NCBI GenBank assembly: GCA_030612785.1
Contig: JAUWNF010000116.1
Coordinates: 1 to 8,828, forward strand
Direction of reading: 5' to 3'
DNA length: 8,828 bases
From: Phycisphaerales bacterium
GTDB taxonomy: Bacteria > Planctomycetota > Phycisphaerae > UBA1845
Shown: one piece after another, positions 1-7,062 of the stretch
Numbering within the stretch: the first letter of the stretch is position 1
Layout of the letters: the number at the start of each line of letters is the position of its first letter
Notes under the pieces: generated by a model
Databases searched by the model: none
What the model saw: only the letters and a program-made list of their open reading frames with translations
What the model was told of the DNA's origin: nothing
Made by a program: the position numbers and the translations under genes

Positions 1-507
1 TACGGCGAGTTGCTGTACCGCTACGCCCGTACCTGTGGTGCGTCGGTGGTCGACGCCGAAGATGCCGTGCAGGAAGTCGAGATGTACCTCTTCAAGGCCA
101 TGGAGGGGTTCGAGTACGACATTGGCAAGGGGCGGTTCCGCAACTATTTGCGCTCGGCGGTCAGGCACGTGCTGACCCGCAAGTCCATGAAGCAGAGTCG
201 CCAGGGCGAGGTGCGCGACCCACAAGACTTCGATTACCTGGCCGCCGCCGAGGAGGCGACGCAGGACGAGCGTTGGGAACGCGAATGGCAGTTGCACCGC
301 TTGCGCTGGGCACTGCGGGCCATCGCTTCCGATGTCGAGCCCACCACCCTGGAGACGTTCCGTGTCCACGTCCTGGTCGGCCGGTCGGTCAACGAAACGG
401 CCGACCAGTTGGGCATCAGCACGGCCAGCGTATATCAGGCCAAGTCGAGAATCCTCAAACGGGTGAGGGACAAGCTGGACACGCTCGATCCCGACGAGGA
501 CGTGTGA
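1..507 (+). CDS. ECF-type RNA polymerase sigma factor, 5'-truncated by window edge
   Basis: This is the C-terminal 168 residues of a sigma-70 family protein of the extracytoplasmic function type, which directs RNA polymerase to a small set of promoters. The frame is open from base 1 and the real start lies outside the window; the TTG at 10 is only an internal Leu codon. Region 2 is seen as DAEDAVQEV at visible residues 18-26, followed by the GRFRNYLRSAVRH segment. Region 4 is the helix-turn-helix near the end (VNETADQLGISTASVYQAKS), followed by a basic helix. An acidic linker lies between them. The next gene on the same strand is a transmembrane Ser/Thr kinase. ECF genes paired with such kinases are characteristic of planctomycetes, where phosphorylation is thought to replace a classical anti-sigma factor. 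No anti-sigma gene is visible. The family is secure; its target promoters are unknown. Confidence 0.9.
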   Translation, partial: YGELLYRYARTCGASVVDAEDAVQEVEMYLFKAMEGFEYDIGKGRFRNYLRSAVRHVLTRKSMKQSRQGEVRDPQDFDYLAAAEEATQDERWEREWQLHRLRWALRAIASDVEPTTLETFRVHVLVGRSVNETADQLGISTASVYQAKSRILKRVRDKLDTLDPDEDV

Positions 508-518
508 GGAAGAAGCAG

Positions 519-593
519 TTAGCTATTAGCGGTCAGCTATCAGCCAGACAAGCGCTGACCGTCTTTAGCTGATAGCTGAAAGCCAATAGCTTT
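519..593. repeat. Imperfect long inverted repeat after the sigma gene
   Basis: The left arm (521-544) and right arm (568-591) are complementary at 21 of 24 positions and enclose a 23-base loop. The inner 12 bases of the left arm, TCAGCTATCAGC, are matched perfectly. A second perfect stem, CGGTCAGC at 530-537 with GCTGACCG at 554-561, uses overlapping bases and is mutually exclusive with the full long stem. The element is AT-richer than its surroundings and is built from variants of AGCTATCAGC. It starts 11 bases after the sigma stop codon, so it could act as a terminator or mRNA-stabilising hairpin between the sigma and kinase genes. The short T run that follows is weak. It could also be a dispersed palindromic repeat of the REP/MITE kind. 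Confidence 0.75.
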
Positions 594-672
594 CTTGCGT
601 CAGAATGTCAGGGTTCCGTGTCTATCTGATCAGTGGTGACGGTGTGGAAGGGTGTTGGCTGGTGTCGTTATC

Positions 673-678
673 GGAGGT
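673..678 (+). promoter_or_regulatory. Ribosome binding site for the kinase gene
   Basis: GGAGGT ends 10 bases before the GTG at 689. It fixes this GTG as the start and places the first zinc-ribbon Cys at residue 5. I see no convincing -35/-10 pair between 594 and 672. Confidence 0.7.
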
Positions 679-688
679 GTTCTGAACG

Positions 689-3556
689 GTGGAAGTGGTT
701 TGCCCAAGCTGCGCCACACGCGTGAGCGTGATCGATCCGCCGAACGCGGGATCGTGTCCTTCGTGCGGTCAGGACTTGGCCGCGGGCGCGGACCCCTGCG
801 CGTCGGATGCGGGGCTGGCGAGCTTGAGCGCCGACCTGCGGGAGGCGTTCGGGTCGGGCGTCTACGGCGCCTTGAGCCCGGACGACGACCGGTGGCTCTC
901 ATTCTCGGGCAAACGTTCGTTAGCGCCTGAGGGCGACAAGGAAGCCGAACCATACGAGCGGCGCCTGGGGGATTTTGAGTTGCTGGGCGAATTGGGCCGC
1001 GGCGGCATGGGAATCGTTTATCGTGCCCGCCAGATATCCCTCGACCGGGAGGTGGCGCTGAAGGTTCTGCCCCCTTCGACGCGGCGAAACCGGGCTGCGG
1101 TGGCCAGGTTTCGTCGTGAAAGCCAGGCTGCCGCCCGGCTCCACCATACCAACATCGTGCCCATCTACGCCCAGGGCGAGTACGGCGGGAAGTTCTACTA
1201 CGCGATGGAACTGATCGAAGGCGAGAGCCTGGACAGCGCCATGCGCTGCGACTCGAGCATCGTCTCCCTGACCCCCAGGCCGGTGACGCCCCCCGAAGGG
1301 TTCCAGACCCCAGGCGGCGGCAGCGGGAGTGGAGTCGCCGGCGAGGACACCCCTCGCCTCGAGGTCACCTCGATTCAGCGGACTCGTAGGGATTATCGGC
1401 GTATGGCGCGCCTCCTCGCCGAGGTCGCCGACGGCCTGGAGCACGTGCACCGCAACGGTATCATCCACCGCGACATCAAGCCGCACAACCTCCTGCTCGG
1501 CCAGGACCACCACCTGCACATCACCGACTTCGGATTGGCCCACCTGATGGATGAGCCACACCTGACGCTCAGTGGTGAGGTGATGGGCACGCCGGCTTAC
1601 ATGTCGCCCGAACAGGTGCGCGCCGATCAAACGGAGATCGACCATCGCACCGATGTCTACTCACTGGGAGTGACCCTTTATGAACTGCTAACCCTGCGCC
1701 GGCCTTTCGAGGGCGGGACGCGCGAGCAGATTATCCATCGCATCTGTTCGTCCGAGCCGCCGCCGCTGCGCCGCGTCGATCCGCGAATTCCCCTGGACCT
1801 GGAGACTATTTGTCTGCGGGCGATCGAGAAGGAACCGGTCCGGCGCTACCCGTCGTCGGGAGCGCTGGCCGAGGACTTGCGCCGCTTCGCGGAGGATCGC
1901 CCAATCCTCACCCGGCGGACCGGTCGGATCGAGAAGGCCCTCAAGTGGGCCCGGCGGCACCAGGCCGCCGCGCTGGCGATCGTGGCGGGGCTCTTGGTGG
2001 TGGTGACCAGCACCGCGTTGGCCGCCAGCATGATTTCCGCGCAGCGAAGAGAGGCCGCGCGCCTGCTCGACCAAGCCTATATACAACTGGTGTACCACGA
2101 CTATCGCAAGCCGGAACTCGTCGCGGACGACGTGGACCGGGCCGAACAGCTCGGCGGTAACGCCCAGCGCATCGAATTGATTCGGACCCTGTCGTCCATG
2201 CTTGCGGCCGACACGGCTGAACCGGTCCGACGCCTGGAGGCGCTTTGCGAAGTTCAACCGGACGCCGTCGAGCTGCGCTACTTGCTGGCCTGGGCGTACT
2301 GGCGTAACGACCAGTACAACGAATCACGCGCGTGCTTCGAGCGTGCTGAATACCTCGGCGGAGCCCAGACCGCCGCGGAGTGGTTCTTCCGAGGGTTGGC
2401 AAGTCAATTCGCCGATCCCGAGCGCGCGATCCAATCGTACAATCGCGCCCGGCAAGTCCGTGCCCGAGAAAACGCGTTCTACCCACAGGCGACAATGCAT
2501 CTCGCGCGGGCGCGCAACCAGTTAATGTATCGCACGCGGAGCATTGAGGCGTTCGACGAAGCGGAGAACGCCCTGCTGGACTTGATCGACCACCAGGTCT
2601 ACGACGCCAAACCGTACTATCTCTTGTCCATCGCCCATCGTCTGGCGGCGGAAATCTACGCCGGCAGCGACGGCACGCGCCCGGACCGCGCCGAGCACCA
2701 CTACGCACAAGCTCTTCACTGGGCGATTGAGGGTCAGGAACTGGCCAAACCGGGAGATGACGCGCCGCTAACCGCGGAGGCGGAATGCCTCGAGAGCATG
2801 GGGGATTTCGAGGCGGCGATCGCGGCGCGTACCGCCGCCATCGAGGTGGCCGATGTAACCCTGCACGAATGGGAAGGCCTACACTACCGCTGGCGTCTGT
2901 TCTACTGGACCGATCAACTTGATGAGGCCCTGGAAGACCTGGAGGCCGTCCAGGAGTTGATTCAGGAGAAGCCCGCCCCCGAGCGCTTGTTCTACAGCTT
3001 TGTCTATCCCATGCTGGTGCACGCCGAAGCCGGTCGCATGGCGGAGGCCCTGGCGCTGGCCCGTGCCATCGCCGCACCGGCGGAGGAATCACCCGATGAC
3101 AGCGCCTCAAGCGTGCTCTGGTCAGCTACCTGCCTCCGTCTCCTGGGGCACGCGGAAGAGGCTGACCGGTTGCTGGCCGAGCGTGCTGATACGGTGGACC
3201 CGTCTGCCAGGCTGGTTCCGCCGCAGTCGGCAGACTGGATGGCGGCGCTATACGCCTATGCGGCGGGAGTGACCTCGTTTGAGGCGTTGCTTGAGGTGGC
3301 TGAGGCAGCACGATCCGCCGACCGCCCTAAGCTCCTTGGCGAGGCCTATTTCCACGCCGCGGCGCTCAAGCTGGCCTCCGGGGATCGCGCGGGCGTTCTC
3401 TGTGACTTGGAGGAGGCCTATCGGTCCTTCGATGGGGAAAAGGGGCACACCTACCGCGCCAAGATTTTGCGCACCAAGCTGAAAGTGGATCCGCTCTGGC
3501 CGCCGTGGGTCCACTTGCCGGGCACTGAGCCGTCGGAGGGTACCGGGGCAGATTAG
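689..3556 (+). CDS. Zinc-ribbon / Ser-Thr protein kinase / transmembrane / TPR-like receptor kinase
   Basis: This 955-residue protein has a GTG start. An N-terminal zinc ribbon has C5-x2-C8 and C23-x2-C26. The Hanks-type kinase domain runs from about 95 to 400: glycine loop GRGGMG at 103-108, Lys125 in VALK, helix-C Glu144, catalytic HRDIKPHN at 260-267, DFG at 280-282 and SPE at 306-308. All key residues are present, so it should be an active kinase. A Pro/Gly-rich insert of about 40 residues (roughly 191-232) separates the hinge from the catalytic loop. A hydrophobic helix at about 426-447 should cross the inner membrane. The remaining 500 residues resemble tetratricopeptide-type helical repeats (for example AWAYWRNDQYNESRACFERA) and would sit outside the cytoplasm. 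The neighbouring ECF sigma gene is the likely partner or substrate pathway; that link is inference. The ligand is unknown. Confidence 0.93.
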   Translation: MEVVCPSCATRVSVIDPPNAGSCPSCGQDLAAGADPCASDAGLASLSADLREAFGSGVYGALSPDDDRWLSFSGKRSLAPEGDKEAEPYERRLGDFELLGELGRGGMGIVYRARQISLDREVALKVLPPSTRRNRAAVARFRRESQAAARLHHTNIVPIYAQGEYGGKFYYAMELIEGESLDSAMRCDSSIVSLTPRPVTPPEGFQTPGGGSGSGVAGEDTPRLEVTSIQRTRRDYRRMARLLAEVADGLEHVHRNGIIHRDIKPHNLLLGQDHHLHITDFGLAHLMDEPHLTLSGEVMGTPAYMSPEQVRADQTEIDHRTDVYSLGVTLYELLTLRRPFEGGTREQIIHRICSSEPPPLRRVDPRIPLDLETICLRAIEKEPVRRYPSSGALAEDLRRFAEDRPILTRRTGRIEKALKWARRHQAAALAIVAGLLVVVTSTALAASMISAQRREAARLLDQAYIQLVYHDYRKPELVADDVDRAEQLGGNAQRIELIRTLSSMLAADTAEPVRRLEALCEVQPDAVELRYLLAWAYWRNDQYNESRACFERAEYLGGAQTAAEWFFRGLASQFADPERAIQSYNRARQVRARENAFYPQATMHLARARNQLMYRTRSIEAFDEAENALLDLIDHQVYDAKPYYLLSIAHRLAAEIYAGSDGTRPDRAEHHYAQALHWAIEGQELAKPGDDAPLTAEAECLESMGDFEAAIAARTAAIEVADVTLHEWEGLHYRWRLFYWTDQLDEALEDLEAVQELIQEKPAPERLFYSFVYPMLVHAEAGRMAEALALARAIAAPAEESPDDSASSVLWSATCLRLLGHAEEADRLLAERADTVDPSARLVPPQSADWMAALYAYAAGVTSFEALLEVAEAARSADRPKLLGEAYFHAAALKLASGDRAGVLCDLEEAYRSFDGEKGHTYRAKILRTKLKVDPLWPPWVHLPGTEPSEGTGAD

Positions 3557-3578
3557 TCGTGAAAACCACGGCCGCAGG

Positions 3579-3587
3579 TGCTATAAT
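3579..3587 (+). promoter_or_regulatory. Extended -10 promoter for the secreted protein gene
   Basis: The sequence TGcTATAAT is a perfect extended -10 element in a GC-rich background. A 17-bp spacer would put GTGAAA (3559-3564) at -35, which is a poor match, as is common for extended -10 promoters. Transcription would start near 3594. That is downstream of the alternative starts GTG 3559 and ATG 3586, and upstream of ATG 3613, so it supports 3613 as the true start and separate expression from the kinase. Confidence 0.55.
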
Positions 3588-3612
3588 GAGGACCGAAGTG
3601 GGAGCGAAGCAC

Positions 3613-4980
3613 ATGCAATTTACTCATCGAAATGAATCGTTGGTTCAACGCGGGCGACTGATCTGGTTATGTGTTCCGTTGGCCCTGTCCGGGCTCGATG
3701 CGGGCTTGGCTTCCCCGCCGCTGGAGCCGGTGCCGATTCCGGCGTATTCCTTTGACTTGGGGTCCCCGGCCACCAGCAACGGTATGGTGGGCGCGGACGC
3801 GGTACTCGAGGCGGACGAGTTCCCTACGGCGGTGGTCGACGGCGCGTGCCTGGGGCTGGGCCGGCCGGGGGACGATCTTAACGGTCTGTCCGTGTCTCAC
3901 GTGGAGTTTCCTCCAGGAGACCAGTTTGTCCTCTTATTCTCCATCGATCGTAACAGTGTGGGTCTTGTCGACCCGGCACCTGCGCTGGTGGATGTCGGCG
4001 TGCCCTATAATGCCAAAGACCAGGCAGGACGTGGTCAGGCCGCCGGGGACCTGTTCATGTCCACCACGCTTTTTTTTGCGGACGCGGGAAAGGTGTTGAA
4101 CCCACCGGGGCGCTTTAACAGCAACGGCGTTAACAACAACCTGGTGGTAAACAACTTCGACGAAGGCGGCAGGGACTTTCGAGCCCTCCCGCCCACCAGT
4201 GCTCGGGGCTACAACGCAAGCTCCCGTGCCCCCAACGAGGACAACGTTGACGCGACGGCCTACATTTCCACCAATGGTTCAACCACTCCAGGTTCCAAGA
4301 GACGTCAAAACGGTGATGTCCCGCCATTGTACTATACGGTGGGGCTGGGTTCCCCCTCCTTGGGCTTTTTGCCCGGTGAGAGTCCGGCGGACATTTTCAT
4401 CGATCATGATCCGAGTTCGATCGGTGGCCAGAGTCTCTACGCACCGGCGAGCGCGTTGGGCTTGGATGGGAATGACGACATCGACGCTTTGATCGTCTTC
4501 GACTTCAACACCAACGCGGTCTTCGACCTGGGGGACGTGGTGTTCTTCTCGTTGGCGCCCGGCTCCCCTTCTTTGGGCACCGAGTTGCCCGGCGAGAGTC
4601 CGGCCGACGTGTTCCGGGTCATCCCCGGTTCGTTGGTGGAACTGCTCGCCTCGGCGGAGGATCTGGGACTGGAGCTGACTGATGATGTGGACGCCCTCGA
4701 GCTGGCGTTGTGCAATGACGTCGAGGTGTGCGCGGCGAACTGGGGCATCCGCATGTGGTGCGATCACGACCACGACGGCGACGTCGATTTGCACGATTAC
4801 GCCGAGTTTCTGAACTGCATGAGCGGTCCCTGGCAGCAGTCGGGTTTCACGATGCCCGACGAATGGTGCCGTGCCGCCTTCGATGCCGAACCCGACGGCA
4901 CCCCTGACGGCGACGTGGACCTGGCGGACTTCACCGCCTTTCAAATCGATTTCACCGGCGAGCGCTTCCAGACGAAGTAG
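3613..4980 (+). CDS. Secreted protein with internal tandem repeat and C-terminal dockerin-like calcium loops
   Basis: The preferred start is ATG 3613 (455 aa): GGAG at 3601-3604 lies 8 bases upstream, and the N-terminus then reads as a signal peptide (RGR, then a hydrophobic stretch ending DAGLA before SPP). The frame is open back to 3559. The mature protein has no cysteine-rich or catalytic motif that I recognise. Two tandem units share GSPSLG, PGESPAD and an LGL...DDIDAL/DDVDAL ending, at residues 246-297 and 317-364. Near the C-terminus are two dockerin-like Asp-rich loops, DHDHDGDVDLHDY (384-396) and PDGTPDGDVDLADF (about 427-440). Such paired loops end many planctomycete exported proteins and should bind calcium; a cohesin partner is not implied. 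Function is unknown; an extracellular or surface structural role is plausible. Confidence 0.82.
   Translation: MQFTHRNESLVQRGRLIWLCVPLALSGLDAGLASPPLEPVPIPAYSFDLGSPATSNGMVGADAVLEADEFPTAVVDGACLGLGRPGDDLNGLSVSHVEFPPGDQFVLLFSIDRNSVGLVDPAPALVDVGVPYNAKDQAGRGQAAGDLFMSTTLFFADAGKVLNPPGRFNSNGVNNNLVVNNFDEGGRDFRALPPTSARGYNASSRAPNEDNVDATAYISTNGSTTPGSKRRQNGDVPPLYYTVGLGSPSLGFLPGESPADIFIDHDPSSIGGQSLYAPASALGLDGNDDIDALIVFDFNTNAVFDLGDVVFFSLAPGSPSLGTELPGESPADVFRVIPGSLVELLASAEDLGLELTDDVDALELALCNDVEVCAANWGIRMWCDHDHDGDVDLHDYAEFLNCMSGPWQQSGFTMPDEWCRAAFDAEPDGTPDGDVDLADFTAFQIDFTGERFQTK
4348..4704 (+). repeat. Two-copy tandem repeat within the secreted protein gene
   Basis: Copy A (4348-4503) and copy B (4561-4704) encode matching units: GSPSLG, two or three variable residues, PGESPAD(I/V)F, a variable stretch, then LGL with DD(I/V)DAL. 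DNA similarity is evident at the start of each copy (for example GAGAGTCCGGC in both). This suggests an internal duplication retained as a structural unit. Confidence 0.7.
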
Positions 4981-5050
4981 AGCAGGCCGACCAACGCCGG
5001 GAGGATCGCCGTATAGAAGGCGAGGGAAATCCGACGGGAATAAGCAGTGG

Positions 5051-6475
5051 TCAAACCACCTGGCGCACGCCGTAGGAAGTGACGCCGTCCGAAGAGCCGA
5101 TCTGAAGGCGCGTGTCGCAACCGGTGGTCTGAGTGTACTCGGTAAGGGACTCGTGTACGGCACGGTGTGCCGCGTCAGTGGCACTCATTAAGACCACTAC
5201 GGTACCACCCGCCCCCACGCCGCTAATCTTGGCGCCGAAGATGCCCTGGCGCGGACCGCGCGTCCGCAAGCAGTTTACCAGCTTGTCGGTCTCGATACTG
5301 CCCAGGCCGCAACGCTGCCCGTAGCTCCAGTGGGAGGCGAACATCAATTCGCCCGCTTCAAGCAACGGGCCCTGCTCGCCGGTTCGTCGGGTCCGGGCGA
5401 GGCGCTCGGCGAACTGGCGTACGCGCGCGTTCTCGTAAATGTGGTGTTCCGTGCGGGAGCGAATCTTGTAGACCTTCTCCTCGTCGACCGAGGTGAGCGA
5501 GTCACCGGTCTGACCGAAGCGTTCCAGGAAGTCCTTGCCCTTCATCTTCGTGGGCAGGCGGTCGCGGAAGGTGTCCACGTAGTCGCTCACGCTCACACGG
5601 GCCAGATACCCGCCCCAGTCGCTGTGGCGCCCCTGGGCGGCCAGCAGACGCTCGATGATCCGCCGACCCATGAAGGCGGCCACGCGGGCCTCGTGAAATT
5701 TGCGCTCCGCCGCCCGATGCCGGGCGCCGCAATTGATCGCGACCAAGACCGTCCCCTCGGGCATGACCAACCGGCCGACCACTTCGAGTGGCTGGCAGAG
5801 TAGTTGCAACAGGGTATCAGACTCGCCCAACAGGGCGCACGCCGCCGCCGACGGGCCGCAAGGCAGACCCGGAAAGTGGTTCTGGCTCTGCTGACACAGT
5901 AGGGCCATGTCCACCGGCCCCATGCTAAAGTCCAGACACTTGCCGACCGCCGCCATCGTCGCGGCGATCACCGCGGCGCATATCGCCGGATCGGTCTCCC
6001 AAGGCAACGGGCTGGCCACCGCGATGGTCAACCCACCTCTTAAATGGGGAATGTGCGCCTCGGACAACAACGTGTGCAGAACTCCGACCACGGGCTTGGC
6101 CCAAGCAGCGTCCAGGCTTTCGACCCGGCGGGCAAAAGCGACGGCGTCGAGGAGTTTACCGTCCGCATACCATAGTGACAGCGGAAAAGCGTCGGCGGTG
6201 GGGTGCCCGTTGCGGTCGCCCGGCAGCAAACTCACCTGTACGTTTTGGTCGTCGCGCACCTGCACCGCCGTGTAAACCGAATCCGCGGTCGGCATACTCA
6301 GGGTCAGCGCCCCGCAGTATTCCGCGAAACCCCCCATGCAGTCCAGGGCGGTTGCGGCGCGGGCGATCCACTTAGCTCCGCTCGGCGAGAACTCGGTGCT
6401 CAACTCGCTGCGAAGCCGATAGGCAAACGCATCGATGCCACTCAGTTCGCTGCCGATTGTCGTGTCCACGCTCAT
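5051..6475 (-). CDS. GHMP-family L-arabinokinase/galactokinase-like protein with degraded active site (predicted pseudokinase)
   Basis: This 474-residue protein matches, as I recall the family, the kinase half of plant L-arabinokinase ARA1 along its length: LDCMGGFAEYCG (44-55), CQPLEVVGRL (227-236), DFLERFGQTGDS (315-326), HHIYENARV (344-352), GELMFASHWSY...CGLGS (375-393) and the Gly-rich motif 3 FGAKISGVGAGGT (413-425). Active GHMP sugar kinases phosphorylate the anomeric carbon of a sugar with ATP. Here the catalytic residues are gone. The Arg of PGR in motif 1 is Ala43, motif 2 GxGLSSSA reads ETDPAICA (160-167), and the Asp of CGxMDQ is Ala210 in CGPSAA. The frame has no stop or shift. 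A non-catalytic sugar- or nucleotide-binding regulator is the likeliest role, by analogy with yeast Gal3. The gene follows the BFN gene by 32 bp and is probably co-transcribed. Its own ribosome site is weak. Confidence 0.85.
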   Translation of the reverse strand: MSVDTTIGSELSGIDAFAYRLRSELSTEFSPSGAKWIARAATALDCMGGFAEYCGALTLSMPTADSVYTAVQVRDDQNVQVSLLPGDRNGHPTADAFPLSLWYADGKLLDAVAFARRVESLDAAWAKPVVGVLHTLLSEAHIPHLRGGLTIAVASPLPWETDPAICAAVIAATMAAVGKCLDFSMGPVDMALLCQQSQNHFPGLPCGPSAAACALLGESDTLLQLLCQPLEVVGRLVMPEGTVLVAINCGARHRAAERKFHEARVAAFMGRRIIERLLAAQGRHSDWGGYLARVSVSDYVDTFRDRLPTKMKGKDFLERFGQTGDSLTSVDEEKVYKIRSRTEHHIYENARVRQFAERLARTRRTGEQGPLLEAGELMFASHWSYGQRCGLGSIETDKLVNCLRTRGPRQGIFGAKISGVGAGGTVVVLMSATDAAHRAVHESLTEYTQTTGCDTRLQIGSSDGVTSYGVRQVV

Positions 6476-6507
6476 AGGGTATCAGTTGGCTGTGGTCCCC
6501 GCCGGCT

Positions 6508-6915
6508 TCAGGAATCCTCGCCGGGGCAGACTTCCCGCAAAATGCTGTCCTCCACCATAATCGGCGTGTTCGCAACCACACCCAGGGCGATGGCATCGGA
6601 GGGCCGGGAATCCACCTCGATCAGGTCGCCGTTGCGGCGCAGAATAAGCTTGGCAAAAAAAGTATGGTCACGCAAGTCGTGAATCACAATCTGCTCCAAC
6701 TCGGCGTCGAACTGTCTGATGATAGAGGTGATCAGATCGTGCGTCATTGGCCGCAAGGTCTGCAGGCTCTTAACCCCCCGATCGATCGCCAGGGCTTCGG
6801 TAATACCAATGAGAATGGGAAACTGGCGATCCCCGTCGCGCTCGCGAAGAACGATGACCTGCGAATCACCGGTTTCAACGATGATGATTTTCGCCAGCTC
6901 CATTCGCACCAGCAT
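6508..6915 (-). CDS. Bifunctional nuclease (BFN/DUF151) domain protein
   Basis: This 135-residue protein has the length and motifs of a single BFN domain: a first beta strand with IIVETGDSQVIVLRERDG (11-28), PILIG at 33-37, RPMTHDL at 55-61, and the signature IEVDSRPSDAIALGV at 99-113. Plant BFN proteins have RNase and DNase activity; most bacterial members have no tested role. No membrane or export signal is present, so it should act in the cytoplasm. The ATG at 6915 is chosen because GGGAAG lies about 9 bases upstream and a promoter predicts a transcript start near 6939. ATG 6903 (MELAKI) is a possible alternative with a weaker ribosome site. It is probably the first gene of a two-gene unit with the GHMP protein. 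Confidence 0.9.
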   Translation of the reverse strand: MLVRMELAKIIIVETGDSQVIVLRERDGDRQFPILIGITEALAIDRGVKSLQTLRPMTHDLITSIIRQFDAELEQIVIHDLRDHTFFAKLILRRNGDLIEVDSRPSDAIALGVVANTPIMVEDSILREVCPGEDS

Positions 6916-6945
6916 GGCAGGTCTTCCCGTCAGGTCTCAGCGCTT

Positions 6946-6974
6946 ACCCTATCGATTGCGGCTGCGCGTGTCAA
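6946..6974 (-). promoter_or_regulatory. Sigma-70-like promoter for the BFN-GHMP gene pair
   Basis: On the minus strand a perfect TTGACA (-35, 6969-6974) is followed after exactly 17 bp by TAGGGT (-10, 6946-6951), which keeps the three most conserved -10 bases (T1, A2, T6). The predicted start near 6939 leaves a leader of about 24 nt before ATG 6915. It lies in the 147-bp gap after panB, so the downstream pair need not depend on panB transcription. Confidence 0.5.
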
Positions 6975-7062
6975 GAATCGCGCTGGACGACCGGGAAAAC
7001 GCGGGCGCCCCCGTCTGGTAGCAAAAAGGCTCCGAACGAATTCCAGATCGACGCACCGGGGA

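Noticed and set aside
626..633. CTGATCAG palindrome upstream of the kinase gene
   Set aside because: An 8-bp palindrome is expected by chance in a window of this size and has no supporting context.
1941..3110. Long minus-strand open frame antisense to the kinase gene
   Set aside because: The kinase frame shows clear domains here. The antisense frame gives an Arg/Pro-rich composition with no motif, as expected from GC-rich third positions.
3559..3612. Earlier starts (GTG 3559, ATG 3586) for the secreted protein
   Set aside because: They lie upstream of the transcription start predicted from the extended -10 element and would bury the signal peptide. ATG 3613 has a GGAG at proper spacing.
4981..5050. 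Terminator between the convergent genes
   Set aside because: Only a 4-bp CGCC/GGCG stem without a T run is visible, which is too weak to call.
4279..5184. Minus-strand open frame spanning the convergent gene ends
   Set aside because: It overlaps two well-supported genes and has no recognisable domain or signal.
5330..5803. Plus-strand open frame inside the GHMP gene
   Set aside because: The opposite strand carries continuous arabinokinase-family similarity, so this is its shadow.
5846..6349. Frameshift as the cause of the missing GHMP motifs
   Set aside because: I re-read the codons at Ala43 and Ala210 and across motif 2. The frame is continuous, and family residues flank each altered motif at the correct spacing.
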